A stretch of DNA of 32,936 bases. Origin: Sideroxydans sp. GTDB lineage: Bacteria > Pseudomonadota > Gammaproteobacteria > Burkholderiales > Gallionellaceae. Under the pieces are notes generated by a model. It did not search any database and was not told the origin of the DNA. It saw only the letters and a program-made list of their open reading frames with translations. This document shows, piece by piece, positions 1-7,717 of this stretch (positions are counted from its first letter, which is position 1; each line of letters begins with the position of its first letter). A program made the translations under genes and the position numbers. The DNA lies in the NCBI GenBank assembly GCA_013791855.1, contig VMTA01000016.1, positions 1-32,936 on the forward strand, written 5' to 3'.

Positions 1-1476
1 GATGTCCAGCAGGTCGGCGACCTTGTCCATCACTTCGCGGTATTCGCTGACGATCTTGTCCTGCTCCAGACCGGTCAGTCGTTGCAGACGCAATTCCAGG
101 ATCGCCTGTGCCTGCGCGTCGGACAGGAAGTAACCCGTACCTTTGACCATGCCGAATTCCGGCGCCAATCCTTCCGGACGCGAAGCCTCGTTGACACGGC
201 TCAGCAAGTCCTCGACCAGCGCCGAACGCCAGCCTTTCGACATCAGTGAGCGTTTGGCATCCGGCGGGGTGGGGGCTGCTTTGATCAGGGCGATGATCTC
301 GTCCACGTTGGACAACGCAACCGCCAGACCTTCCAGGATATGGCCACGCTCGCGTGCCTTGCGCAGTTCGAAGATGGTGCGGCGCGTGACGACTTCGCGG
401 CGATGACGCAGGAAGGCTTCGATGACGTCTTTCAGATTGCACAGCTTGGGCTGCCCGTCCACGATGGCGACCATGTTGATGCCGAAACTGTCCTGCATCT
501 GCGTCGATTTGAACAGCTTGTTGAGGATCACGTCGGCGTTCTCGCCGCGTTTCAGCTCGATCACGGCGCGCATGCCGGACTTGTCGGACTCGTCGCGGAT
601 CTCGGAGATGCCTTCCAGCGTCTTCTCGCGCACCATCTCGCCGATCTTCATCAGCAGGCTGGCTTTATTAACCTGATACGGCAGTTCGTCGATGATGATC
701 GCCTCGCGGTCACCCTTGCCGATGTCCTCGAAATGGGTGCGCGCGCGCATCACCACGCGGCCGCGGCCGGTGCGATAGCCCTCCTTCACGCCGGCCAGAC
801 CATAGATATAAGCCGCCGTCGGGAAGTCCGGTGCGGGCACCAGCTCTATCAGCCGCTCGATATCCATGTCCGGTTCGCGCAACAAGGCCAGACAGGCATC
901 CACCACTTCGCTCATGTTGTGCGGCGGGATGTTGGTCGCCATGCCCACCGCGATACCGGACGAGCCGTTCACCAGCAGATTGGGGAAACGCGCCGGGAAC
1001 ACCAGCGGCTCATGCTCGGAACCGTCGTAGTTAGGCCCGAAGTTGACTGTCTCTTTATCCAAGTCCTCCAGCAACTGATGGGCGATCTTGGCCATGCGGA
1101 TCTCGGTGTAACGCATCGCCGCCGCGTTGTCGCCGTCGACCGAACCGAAGTTACCCTGACCGTCGACCAGTGTGTAGCGCAGCGAGAAGTCCTGCGCCAT
1201 ACGCACGATGGTGTCGTAAACCGCGGTATCGCCGTGCGGGTGGTATTTACCGATCACGTCACCGACGATACGCGCCGATTTCTTGTAGGCGCGGTTCCAG
1301 TCGTTGGACAGTTCGTGCATCGCGAACAGCACGCGACGGTGCACGGGCTTCAGACCATCGCGCACATCGGGCAAGGCACGTCCCACGATCACGCTCATCG
1401 CGTAATCGAGGTAAGACCTGCGCATCTCTTCTTCGAGGCTGACTGGGAGGGTTTCTTTAGCGAATTGTTGTTCCAT
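1..1476 (-). CDS. gyrA: DNA gyrase subunit A, N-terminal part (gene runs off the left edge)
   Basis: This is the DNA-cleaving subunit of DNA gyrase, which works as GyrA2GyrB2 to introduce negative supercoils. The 492 codons present cover the winged-helix breakage-reunion domain, tower and part of the coiled-coil gate; the C-terminal DNA-wrapping domain lies outside. Visible landmarks are the start [18 protein letters not shown], the quinolone-resistance region [15 protein letters not shown] (residues 78-92) and the catalytic tyrosine in AMRYTE (Tyr123). The residue equivalent to E. coli Ser83 is Thr84 and the equivalent of Asp87 is Asp88. Thr at the first position is the normal wild-type residue in some proteobacteria, so it is not by itself a resistance mutation. 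The ATG at 1476 matches the usual GyrA N-terminus. It diverges from ubiG across a 157-base spacer that holds a promoter for each gene. Confidence 0.98.
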   Translation of the reverse strand, partial: MEQQFAKETLPVSLEEEMRRSYLDYAMSVIVGRALPDVRDGLKPVHRRVLFAMHELSNDWNRAYKKSARIVGDVIGKYHPHGDTAVYDTIVRMAQDFSLRYTLVDGQGNFGSVDGDNAAAMRYTEIRMAKIAHQLLEDLDKETVNFGPNYDGSEHEPLVFPARFPNLLVNGSSGIAVGMATNIPPHNMSEVVDACLALLREPDMDIERLIELVPAPDFPTAAYIYGLAGVKEGYRTGRGRVVMRARTHFEDIGKGDREAIIIDELPYQVNKASLLMKIGEMVREKTLEGISEIRDESDKSGMRAVIELKRGENADVILNKLFKSTQMQDSFGINMVAIVDGQPKLCNLKDVIEAFLRHRREVVTRRTIFELRKARERGHILEGLAVALSNVDEIIALIKAAPTPPDAKRSLMSKGWRSALVEDLLSRVNEASRPEGLAPEFGMVKGTGYFLSDAQAQAILELRLQRLTGLEQDKIVSEYREVMDKVADLLDI

Positions 1477-1523
1477 GAGCGACCTGACGAATGAGCCGGT
1501 TAGGCAATGAAAACGAAGGCCGC

Positions 1524-1551
1524 ATTCTAGCACAGCGACCTCGCTTGCCGA
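1524..1551 (-). promoter_or_regulatory. probable gyrA promoter
   Basis: Reading the minus strand, TCGGCA (1551-1546), a 16-base spacer and TAGAAT (1529-1524) resemble a sigma-70 promoter. They are followed by a G+C-rich discriminator (GCGGCC) and a leader of about 40 bases before the gyrA ATG. The -35 matches consensus at four of six positions. The assignment is by eye. Confidence 0.45.
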
Positions 1552-1575
1552 GCCCCCGCCCGACACCTCACAAGT

Positions 1576-1604
1576 TTGGCTATTGGCGGTGGTTTTGTTA
1601 TAAA
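1576..1604 (+). promoter_or_regulatory. probable ubiG promoter
   Basis: TTGGCT (1576-1581) and TATAAA (1599-1604) are separated by exactly 17 bases. They lie 30 bases upstream of the ubiG ATG and on the opposite strand from the gyrA promoter, so the spacer is a divergent promoter region. The leader would be about 23 bases with only a weak GAG Shine-Dalgarno. Confidence 0.6.
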
Positions 1605-1633
1605 GTCAGCCACCTTCCTACGAGATCGACAGC

Positions 1634-2329
1634 ATGTCCAACGCAGATCCCATCGAACTTGAGAAATTCTCGCAACTCGCCCACAAGTGGTGGGACCCCA
1701 ACAGTGAGTTCAAACCGCTGCACGAGATCAACCCGCTGCGACTGACCTATATCGACGACATCGCGCATCTCGCGGGCAAGTCCGTGCTGGACGTGGGCTG
1801 CGGCGGCGGCATCCTGAGCGAGGCACTGGCCGACGCCGGGGCGACGGTGACCGGCATCGATCTGGCCGACAGATCGCTGAACGTCGCCAAACTGCACTTG
1901 CTGGAAAGCGGCAAACAGGTGGAATACCGCAAGGTTCCCGTTGAAGAACTGGCTGCCGAGCGCCCCGGTCACTACGACGTGGTGACCTGCATGGAGATGC
2001 TGGAACACGTGCCTGACCCTTCAGCCGTGATCGCTGCCTGCGCGCAATTGGTCAAGCCGGGCGGCCATGTGTTCTTCTCCACCCTGAACCGCAACCCAAA
2101 GTCCTACCTGTTCGCCATCATCGGCGCCGAGTACGTTTTGAACCTGCTGCCGCGCGGCACGCATGACTATGCCAAGTTCATCAAACCGTCCGAACTGGCA
2201 CAGTGGTGCCGCAATGCCGGCCTGCAAGTGCAGGAACTGACCGGCATGAGCTACAACCCGCTGAACAAGACCTATGCGCTGGGGGATGACACCAGCGTCA
2301 ACTATCTGGTCGCCTGCCAACGTGGTTGA
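1634..2329 (+). CDS. ubiG: Ubiquinone biosynthesis O-methyltransferase UbiG
   Basis: UbiG is an S-adenosylmethionine-dependent methyltransferase that carries out both O-methylations of the quinone ring during ubiquinone synthesis. The 231-residue protein has the class I Rossmann methyltransferase layout: SAM motif [10 protein letters not shown] at residues 51-59, the acidic end of strand 2 (GIDLAD), and the UbiG-typical region [11 protein letters not shown] followed by FFSTLNRN. The N-terminus [11 protein letters not shown] is the standard UbiG opening, which fixes the start. Its stop overlaps the GTG start of the next gene by eight bases, so the two are probably translationally coupled. The same pairing with a HAD phosphatase beside gyrA occurs in Pseudomonas. 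Confidence 0.96.
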   Translation: MSNADPIELEKFSQLAHKWWDPNSEFKPLHEINPLRLTYIDDIAHLAGKSVLDVGCGGGILSEALADAGATVTGIDLADRSLNVAKLHLLESGKQVEYRKVPVEELAAERPGHYDVVTCMEMLEHVPDPSAVIAACAQLVKPGGHVFFSTLNRNPKSYLFAIIGAEYVLNLLPRGTHDYAKFIKPSELAQWCRNAGLQVQELTGMSYNPLNKTYALGDDTSVNYLVACQRG

Positions 2330-2975
2330 TGCCGTTCTCCTCGATCTGGACGGCACCTTTGCCGATACCGCCCCCGATCTGGGCGAGGCACTGAACCAGG
2401 TGCGCAGCCTGCATGGCTTGCCGCCGCTGCCGCTTGCCACCCTGCGGCCGCAGGCCTCACACGGCTCTCCCGGCTTGCTCAAACTGGGCATGAATGTCAC
2501 GCCCGACAGCGACGGTTACGACGAGATGCGCGCCGCCTTTCTGGCGCATTACGAAGCGCATATCTGCGACCGCACCAAACTGTTCCCCGGCATGGCGGCG
2601 CTGATCAGCGAGTTTGAAGAACGCGACATACCCTGGGGCATCGTCACCAACAAACCGCACCGCTACACCGTGCCGCTGATGGAAAAACTGGGTTATGCCA
2701 CCCGCGCCGCCTGTCTGGTGAGCGGTGACACCTGCGAGGAAGCCAAGCCGCACCCCGCCCCCCTGCTGCACGCCGCCAGCCTGATCGGCGTCGAGCCCAG
2801 CCGATGCCTGTATCTGGGCGACGACCTGCGCGACATGCAGGCCGCCAATGCCGCCCACATGATCGGCATCATCGCCGCCTATGGCTACCTCGAAGAAAAT
2901 GCCGATACCGGCACCTGGCAGGCGGCAGGCAGCGTGCAGACACCCTTCGCACTATTGCGCTACCTGTCGCTTTGA
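2322..2975 (+). CDS. mupP: HAD-family phosphatase, probably MupP (MurNAc-6-phosphate phosphatase); alternatively phosphoglycolate phosphatase Gph
   Basis: This is a haloacid dehalogenase-superfamily phosphatase of 217 residues if translation starts at GTG 2322. That start places the catalytic motif DLDGT at residues 8-12, as usual for the family, and overlaps ubiG by eight bases. An in-frame ATG at 2274 would add 16 unneeded residues. Later motifs are VTNKP (motif II), the lysine in EAKPHPAP (motif III) and [10 protein letters not shown] (motif IV acidic pair). Automatic annotation would call it phosphoglycolate phosphatase. However, the order gyrA-ubiG-HAD and segments such as [20 protein letters not shown] and AAYGY are what I recall of Pseudomonas MupP, which makes MurNAc from MurNAc-6-phosphate in the AmgK/MurU cell-wall recycling route. 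Family membership is certain; the substrate is inferred. Confidence 0.8.
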   Translation: MVDAVLLDLDGTFADTAPDLGEALNQVRSLHGLPPLPLATLRPQASHGSPGLLKLGMNVTPDSDGYDEMRAAFLAHYEAHICDRTKLFPGMAALISEFEERDIPWGIVTNKPHRYTVPLMEKLGYATRAACLVSGDTCEEAKPHPAPLLHAASLIGVEPSRCLYLGDDLRDMQAANAAHMIGIIAAYGYLEENADTGTWQAAGSVQTPFALLRYLSL

Positions 2976-3015
2976 ACGACGGTATGATGCCTGCCTCTAG
3001 GCAAGGTTAGCCAAC

Positions 3016-4392
3016 ATGAGCGAACAGACCGGTAACGACATCCCTTCAGCAGGAGACCAGAGCGACGTGCAGGAGATCCTGCACAAGGTCATCATCGCCC
3101 ACCAGCAAGCGCTGGCATTGCTGCAGCAGACCGAGACCGCCTACAGCCGTCTGGTGCCCCACCAGCTGCTCAGCCTGTTGCAAGCCAAGAGCATCGTCGA
3201 CGTCAAACTGGGCGACCAGGTCGAGCGCAAGATGACCATCATGTTCTCCGACATCCGCGACTTCACGCAGCTGTCGGAATCGATGACGCCGACCGAGAAC
3301 TTCGAATTCATCAACTCCTACCTCAGCCAGATGGAACCGGTGATCAGCCGTCACCACGGCATCATCGACAAATACATCGGCGACGCCATCATGGCGCTGT
3401 TCGAAAAAGGCGCGGACGAGGCCCTGCGCGGCGCCATCGACATGCTGGAGCGGCTGGGCTACTACAACACCGGCCGCGCCCGCGCCGGCTACAAGCCCAT
3501 CCACATCGGCATCGGCCTGAACACCGGCATGGTGATGATAGGCACCGTCGGCGGCATCAACCGCATGGACAGCACCGTGATCGGCGACGCGGTCAATCTG
3601 GCCGCCCGCCTGGAAGAAGCCACCAAGACCTACAACACGCCCATCATCATCAGCCACAACACGCTGTATGACCTGAACGATCCCGGCGCCTATCGCATCC
3701 GCTTCCTCGATCGCATCCGCGTCAAGGGCAAGTCCCAGCCGCTATCGGTATACGAAGTGTTCGACAACAACAAGGAAGAGCTGCGCACCCTCAAGGAAGA
3801 GACGCGCGACGTGTTCGAACAGGCGGTCGCCTACTACCACCTGAAAGACATAAGCAAAGCCATCCAGTCATTCAAACGCTGCATCGAGGTCTGCCCGGAC
3901 GACCTGTGCGCCCACATCTACCTCAAAAGATGTTACGAGTTCGAGGCGACCAACTACCACCACGGCACCGGCGAACTCGACCTGTTGCAGACCTGGAAAG
4001 AAGAGTTCAAGAGCGGCATCCCCGAACTGGACACCGCCCACCAGTCTCTGCTGGAACGCATCAACCAGCACGCCACCCGCATCCGCCAGAACGAGAACGA
4101 CGACTTCCGCGACGTCTACGCCTTCCTCAAACAATACTGCGACACATTGTTCCCGCTGGAAGAAGCCCAGATGCGCGAACACGACTACCCCTTCGCCGAC
4201 AGCCATACGCAGGAACACAAACGCTTCATCGAGCATTATCTCGACTTGGAAAAGCGCATGCATGCCGGCAACGAAGACTCGCGTTATCTGGCCTACCGCA
4301 CCGAACTGTTATTGCTGGACTGGTTCGCCTCGCATGCCACCCGGGCCGACCGCCACTTCGCCCGCCACCTGCACCAGAACAACGGCCAGTAA
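3016..4392 (+). CDS. Class III adenylate cyclase with helical/TPR-like linker and C-terminal hemerythrin domain
   Basis: This 458-residue protein has no transmembrane segment, so it is a soluble signalling enzyme. After a helical N-terminus comes a class III nucleotide cyclase domain (about 70-250). The two metal-binding aspartates are Asp79 (FSDIRDF) and Asp123 (KYIGDAIM); Lys119 and Asp185 are the adenine-selecting residues; Asn194 and Arg198 (VNLAARLE) stabilise the transition state. These suggest an active cAMP-forming enzyme. A helical TPR-like stretch (about 265-310) links to a bacteriohemerythrin domain (about 325-455) with ligands His342, Glu382, His397, His401, His440 and Asp445. The histidine expected in the HFxxEE motif is Leu378 (TLFPLEE), so the diiron or oxygen site is probably altered. 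A Shine-Dalgarno AAGG at 3003-3006 supports the ATG at 3016. A role as an oxygen- or redox-responsive cyclase is inference. Confidence 0.92.
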   Translation: MSEQTGNDIPSAGDQSDVQEILHKVIIAHQQALALLQQTETAYSRLVPHQLLSLLQAKSIVDVKLGDQVERKMTIMFSDIRDFTQLSESMTPTENFEFINSYLSQMEPVISRHHGIIDKYIGDAIMALFEKGADEALRGAIDMLERLGYYNTGRARAGYKPIHIGIGLNTGMVMIGTVGGINRMDSTVIGDAVNLAARLEEATKTYNTPIIISHNTLYDLNDPGAYRIRFLDRIRVKGKSQPLSVYEVFDNNKEELRTLKEETRDVFEQAVAYYHLKDISKAIQSFKRCIEVCPDDLCAHIYLKRCYEFEATNYHHGTGELDLLQTWKEEFKSGIPELDTAHQSLLERINQHATRIRQNENDDFRDVYAFLKQYCDTLFPLEEAQMREHDYPFADSHTQEHKRFIEHYLDLEKRMHAGNEDSRYLAYRTELLLLDWFASHATRADRHFARHLHQNNGQ

Positions 4393-4396
4393 ACCC

Positions 4397-4405
4397 TGCT
4401 ACAAT
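4397..4405 (+). promoter_or_regulatory. extended -10 promoter element for ssrA
   Basis: TGC-TACAAT (TG at 4397-4398, TACAAT at 4400-4405) is an extended -10 element lying 22 bases upstream of the mature tmRNA 5' end. No good -35 is present, as is common for extended -10 promoters. Transcription would start near 4412, leaving a short 5' leader for RNase P to remove. The element begins just after the stop codon of the cyclase gene. Confidence 0.6.
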
Positions 4406-4426
4406 GCGGCTGCTTGAAAAGCACCC

Positions 4427-4795
4427 GGGGGCGACTTGGCTTCGACGTGGGTTTCAAAGCAGTGCAGGGCATACCGAGGACCCGCAACCTCGTAAATCAG
4501 CTGGAAAACCAATAGTCGCAAACGACGAAAAGTACGCTCTAGCCGCTTAAGGTTAGACCTCACACCCTGCTGTCCGTGGAGGGGCTCGATACCGTAAGGT
4601 TGAGATGAGTTGAGGACATTTACACGGAATCGTGTCGTGCAGGGTCACTTTGTACGAAGCTAAAACTAAGGTGACTCGTCCGTTAGCAGCCTGTCGGTTG
4701 GCGTCTGGCGGATAAAATTAAATAACCAGACTAAGTATGTAGAACTGTCTGTAGAGGACTTGCGGACGCGGGTTCAATTCCCGCCGCCTCCACCA
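4427..4795 (+). ncRNA. ssrA: transfer-messenger RNA (tmRNA), tag ANDEKYALAA
   Basis: tmRNA with SmpB rescues ribosomes stalled on broken mRNA and tags the product for proteolysis. The 369-base gene is the one-piece form. The 5' end GGGGGCG (4427-4433) pairs with CGCCTCC near the 3' end, followed by A and a genome-encoded CCA (4793-4795). The T arm is GCGGG-TTCAATT-CCCGC. The conserved GACTTGGCTTCGACG start and the GAGG/CCTC helix of pseudoknot 1 are present. The resume codon is GCA at 4518, and the frame to TAA at 4548-4550 encodes ANDEKYALAA, ending in the ALAA degron. Only the ends and the tag were traced in full; the other pseudoknots were not drawn. Confidence 0.97.
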
Positions 4796-4840
4796 ACAAA
4801 CAAAAAAGCTCATCCGTAAAGGTGGGCTTTTTTGTTTGTT
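4795..4840 (+). terminator. intrinsic terminator after ssrA
   Basis: A long inverted repeat starts directly after the tmRNA CCA. AACAAACAAAAAAGC pairs perfectly (15 bp) with GCTTTTTTGTTTGTT, continued inward by CTCATC/GGTGGG with G-T pairs and a CGTAAA loop. The A-tract and T-tract flanks mean it could stop transcription from either side. It insulates ssrA from the ATPase gene, whose promoter follows 15 bases later. Confidence 0.9.
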
Positions 4841-4854
4841 GCGTCTCCCCAGCA

Positions 4855-4883
4855 TTGAAGCCACTGCCCGATGTCGGTATAGT
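4855..4883 (+). promoter_or_regulatory. probable promoter of the GspE/PilB-type ATPase gene
   Basis: TTGAAG (4855-4860) and TATAGT (4878-4883) are separated by 17 bases and lie just downstream of the ssrA terminator. Transcription would start near 4890, giving a leader of about 20 bases with AGGG at 4898-4901. Confidence 0.6.
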
Positions 4884-4908
4884 CGACGGACTTTCTCAGG
4901 GCATGCAT

Positions 4909-6696
4909 ATGGGCGCACCAGACGTTCCCAATCACAAACTCAAACTGACCGAGCTGCTCGACATGCTGGTCACGGACGGCATGGTGGACAAGGCGGAGGC
5001 TGATGTTCTGGTCGCCGAGCGCCGTGCCCAACGCAACGACCATCACCCGCTGGTCGTCATCGCGGAAAAGAGCTGGAAATCGCTGCTGCCGCCCAATCGC
5101 ATCCTGACGCTGGAATCCCTGACCGAATGGCTGGCCGGCAAGGCCGGTCTGGAGTATTTCCACATCGATCCACTCAAGATCGATTTCTCCAATCTGACCG
5201 AGTTGATGTCCATCGATTACGCGAACCGCTTCTCCATCATGCCTATCCGCATCGACGGCGGCGATCTGGTGGTGGCGACGGCGGAACCGTGGCTGCGCGA
5301 CTGGGAGACCGTGTTGCGCCAGACCTCGCGCAAGAGCATCCGCCGCGTGGTCGCGAACCCGCTGGATATCAAGCGCTATCTGGTCGAGTTCTACAATCTT
5401 GCGCGCTCGGTGAAGAGCGCGACGAACACCAACACCCCCTCCGGTAACCTCGCCTCGTTCGAACAACTGGTCGAGCTGGGCAAGAGCAACAAGCAATTCG
5501 ATGCCAACGACCAGCACATCGTGCATATCGTCGACTGGCTGTGGCAATACGCCTTCGAGCAACGCGCCTCGGATATACATATCGAGCCGCGCCGCGAGGC
5601 GGGCATCGTGCGTTTCCGCATCGACGGCGTGCTGCATCAGGTGCACCAGTTGCCGATGTCGGTGATTGCCGCGATGACCAGCCGCATCAAGCTGCTGGGC
5701 CGTATGGATCTGATGGAGAAACGCCGCCCGCAGGATGGCCGCATCAAGACGCGCACCGAGGAAGGACAGGAGATCGAGCTGCGCCTGTCGACCCTGCCTA
5801 CCGCGTTCGGCGAGAAGCTGGTGATGCGTATCTTCGATCCGGAAGTGCTGGTGCGCGACTTCGCCGAACTGGGCTTCTCGGAAGATGACCGCACGCGCTG
5901 GGAACAGATGACCGGCCGACCGAACGGTATCATTCTGGTCACCGGTCCCACCGGTTCGGGCAAGACCACCACGCTGTATTCGACCCTGAAGCATCTGGCC
6001 ACGCCGGAAGTGAACGTGTGCACGCTGGAAGACCCGATCGAGATGGTCGAACCGGCCTTCAACCAGATGCAGGTTCAGCCCGACATCGGTCTGAACTTCG
6101 CCGACGGTGTGCGCGCCCTAATGCGCCAGGACCCGGACATCATCATGGTGGGCGAGATACGCGATCTGGAGACGGCCGACATGGCGATCCAAGCGGCGCT
6201 GACCGGCCACCTGGTGCTCTCCACCCTGCATACCAATGATGCGCCTTCCGCCATCACACGCCTGCTCGATCTGGGCGTACCGCCTTACCTGCTCAATGCC
6301 ACGCTGCTCGGTATCATGGCGCAACGTCTGGTGCGCACGCTGTGCCCGCATTGCAAACAGCCGCACCCGGCCAGCGATGCCGACCATGTGCTGTGGGACA
6401 ATCTGGTCTCGCCGTGGAAAGCGGCGCGGCCAGCCAAGTTGCATCGTCCGCAGGGCTGCCTGGAATGCCGCATGACCGGCTACTCGGGTCGCATCGGCAT
6501 CTATGAGATCCTGCTCATGTCGCCCGAGCTGCGCAAACTGATCACCGCCGACACCGACATCGCCGCGCTGCGCGATCTGGCCGGACGCGAAGGCATGAAG
6601 CCGCTGCGCATCTCGGGGGCGCAAAAGATCGCCAACGGCACGACCACTCTGGAAGAAGTGCTCAAGAGCGCACCGCCAGCCGAACAGAATAGATAA
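4909..6696 (+). CDS. GspE/PulE/PilB-family secretion or pilus assembly ATPase
   Basis: This is a hexameric motor ATPase of the type II secretion/type IV pilus class, acting at the cytoplasmic face of the inner membrane. The 595-residue protein has an N-terminal MshEN-type domain (about 45-150), then the ATPase domain. The latter has Walker A GPTGSGKTT (about 346-354), the Asp box, Walker B with DPDIIMVGEIRD, the His box LVLSTLHTNDA, and a four-cysteine zinc motif (CPHC near 479, CLEC near 514). The start at 4909 is preferred because AGGG at 4898-4901 is seven bases away; the ATG at 4903 is too close. No other secretion or pilus motor gene adjoins it. It could be a pilus extension ATPase serving the distant pilin operon, or a GspE; the sequence alone does not decide. 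Confidence 0.9.
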   Translation: MGAPDVPNHKLKLTELLDMLVTDGMVDKAEADVLVAERRAQRNDHHPLVVIAEKSWKSLLPPNRILTLESLTEWLAGKAGLEYFHIDPLKIDFSNLTELMSIDYANRFSIMPIRIDGGDLVVATAEPWLRDWETVLRQTSRKSIRRVVANPLDIKRYLVEFYNLARSVKSATNTNTPSGNLASFEQLVELGKSNKQFDANDQHIVHIVDWLWQYAFEQRASDIHIEPRREAGIVRFRIDGVLHQVHQLPMSVIAAMTSRIKLLGRMDLMEKRRPQDGRIKTRTEEGQEIELRLSTLPTAFGEKLVMRIFDPEVLVRDFAELGFSEDDRTRWEQMTGRPNGIILVTGPTGSGKTTTLYSTLKHLATPEVNVCTLEDPIEMVEPAFNQMQVQPDIGLNFADGVRALMRQDPDIIMVGEIRDLETADMAIQAALTGHLVLSTLHTNDAPSAITRLLDLGVPPYLLNATLLGIMAQRLVRTLCPHCKQPHPASDADHVLWDNLVSPWKAARPAKLHRPQGCLECRMTGYSGRIGIYEILLMSPELRKLITADTDIAALRDLAGREGMKPLRISGAQKIANGTTTLEEVLKSAPPAEQNR

Positions 6697-6724
6697 CAAC
6701 TTAGATAACAAGGGGAGCATTGAA

Positions 6725-7630
6725 ATGAGTATTTTGGACAGTCTCAACCAGCAACACGCAATCGAGAACCACGTGCAACTGCGCGAAATCGCCGACGGCG
6801 TGATCATCGCCGAAGTCGCCAACCAGCATGCATTAGCCAACATCGCGCTGCAGGGCGCGCATATCGCCACCTTCCAGCCGCGCGGCGAAGAGCCTGTGCT
6901 GTGGCTTTCACCCAACGCGAAGTTCGCACCGGGCAAATCCATACGCGGCGGCGCGCCGATCTGCTGGCCATGGTTCGGCCCGCACAAGACCGACAGCAGT
7001 CTGCCCGGCCACGGTTTTGCCCGCACCGTGCCATGGGAACTGCTGGAAACAAAGGCCCACTCTGACGGCTCCACCAGCCTGCGCTTCGGCCTGATCGAGA
7101 ACGACACCACGCGCGCGCAATGGCCGCATGCCAGCACCGCGCAACTGGAAGTGACCGTGGGCAGATCGCTCAAAGTCGAACTGGTCACCACCAATACCGG
7201 CGATGCACCGTTCGAGCTGGGCGAAGCCCTGCATACCTACTTCCAGATCAGCGATATCGACAACATGACCATAACCGGACTGGAAGACTGCGAATACCTG
7301 GACAAGGTGCTGGACTTCACGCGTTGCACCCAGCAGGGCGGCATCAAGATCGAGAGCGAAGTGGACCGCGTGTATGTGAACACCGAGGCTGATTGCGTGA
7401 TCGAGGACAAAGGTTTGAAGCGCGCCATCCGTATCGCCAAACAAGGCAGCCGCTCCACCGTGGTGTGGAACCCGTGGAAGGAGAAAGCCGAGAAGATGGG
7501 CGACTTCGGTCCCGCCTTGCACCGCGACATGGTGTGCGTGGAGAGCGGCAACGCGCTGGAGAACGTCATCACCCTGCAGCCCGGCGAGACACATCGCTTG
7601 GTGGCGGAATACAGCGTCGAGAAACTGTAA
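6725..7630 (+). CDS. D-hexose-6-phosphate mutarotase (YeaD-type aldose 1-epimerase)
   Basis: This enzyme interconverts the alpha and beta anomers of glucose-6-phosphate and related hexose phosphates in the cytoplasm. The 301-residue protein has the galactose-mutarotase-like fold and the family motifs: RGGAPICWPWFGPH (74-87), GHGFAR (95-100), EALHTYF (167-173) with a probable catalytic histidine at 170, the WNPW segment, and MVCVESGNA near the C-terminus. A strong Shine-Dalgarno AGGGGAG (6711-6717) supports the ATG at 6725. It follows the ATPase gene by 28 bases and probably shares its transcript, although no functional link is obvious. It ends before a palindrome and a terminator facing efp. 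Confidence 0.93.
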   Translation: MSILDSLNQQHAIENHVQLREIADGVIIAEVANQHALANIALQGAHIATFQPRGEEPVLWLSPNAKFAPGKSIRGGAPICWPWFGPHKTDSSLPGHGFARTVPWELLETKAHSDGSTSLRFGLIENDTTRAQWPHASTAQLEVTVGRSLKVELVTTNTGDAPFELGEALHTYFQISDIDNMTITGLEDCEYLDKVLDFTRCTQQGGIKIESEVDRVYVNTEADCVIEDKGLKRAIRIAKQGSRSTVVWNPWKEKAEKMGDFGPALHRDMVCVESGNALENVITLQPGETHRLVAEYSVEKL

Positions 7631-7638
7631 CGTACTCG

Positions 7639-7666
7639 CGTCATCCCCGCACAGGCGGGAATGACG
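7639..7666. repeat. REP-like palindrome (VIPACAGMT-type)
   Basis: The arms CGTCAT-C-CCCGC and GCGGG-A-ATGACG form a 12-bp inverted repeat with one mismatch around an ACAG loop. Read through on the minus strand it gives the peptide VIPACAGMT, familiar as the spurious translation of a short palindrome scattered through many proteobacterial genomes. It sits just after the mutarotase stop and before the terminator, a typical place for such elements. Only one copy is seen in this window. Confidence 0.65.
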
Positions 7667-7670
7667 GACG

Positions 7671-7701
7671 AAAAAATAGCCGCTGCAAAGCGGCTATTTT
7701 T
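7671..7701. terminator. bidirectional intrinsic terminator between the mutarotase gene and efp
   Basis: AAAAATAGCCGCT (7672-7684) pairs perfectly with AGCGGCTATTTTT (7689-7701) around a GCAA loop. The A and T flanks give a U-tract whichever strand is transcribed. It serves the plus-strand mutarotase transcript and the minus-strand efp transcript, whose stop is at 7718. Confidence 0.92.
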
Positions 7702-7717
7702 CATTGCATCGACAAAC

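Noticed and set aside
79-273. Thr at the GyrA position equivalent to E. coli Ser83 read as a fluoroquinolone resistance mutation (codon at about 1225)
   Set aside because: Thr is the wild-type residue in several bacteria, so no resistance claim is justified without species comparison.
340-1494. A 384-codon open frame on the plus strand opposite gyrA
   Set aside because: It is an antisense shadow of a strongly conserved gyrA frame, a common effect in G+C-rich genes; its product has no recognisable domain.
4822-4908. Upstream GTG start for the GspE/PilB-type ATPase
   Set aside because: It lies inside the ssrA terminator and upstream of the likely promoter; AGGG at 4898 favours ATG 4909.
4718-4918. 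A minus-strand frame over the end of ssrA containing RRRELNPRP
   Set aside because: This peptide is the usual spurious translation of a tmRNA/tRNA 3' region; the RNA gene explains the sequence.
7237-7704. A minus-strand 155-codon frame over the mutarotase end
   Set aside because: It runs through the REP-like palindrome (VIPACAGMT) and the terminator, and shadows the mutarotase gene.
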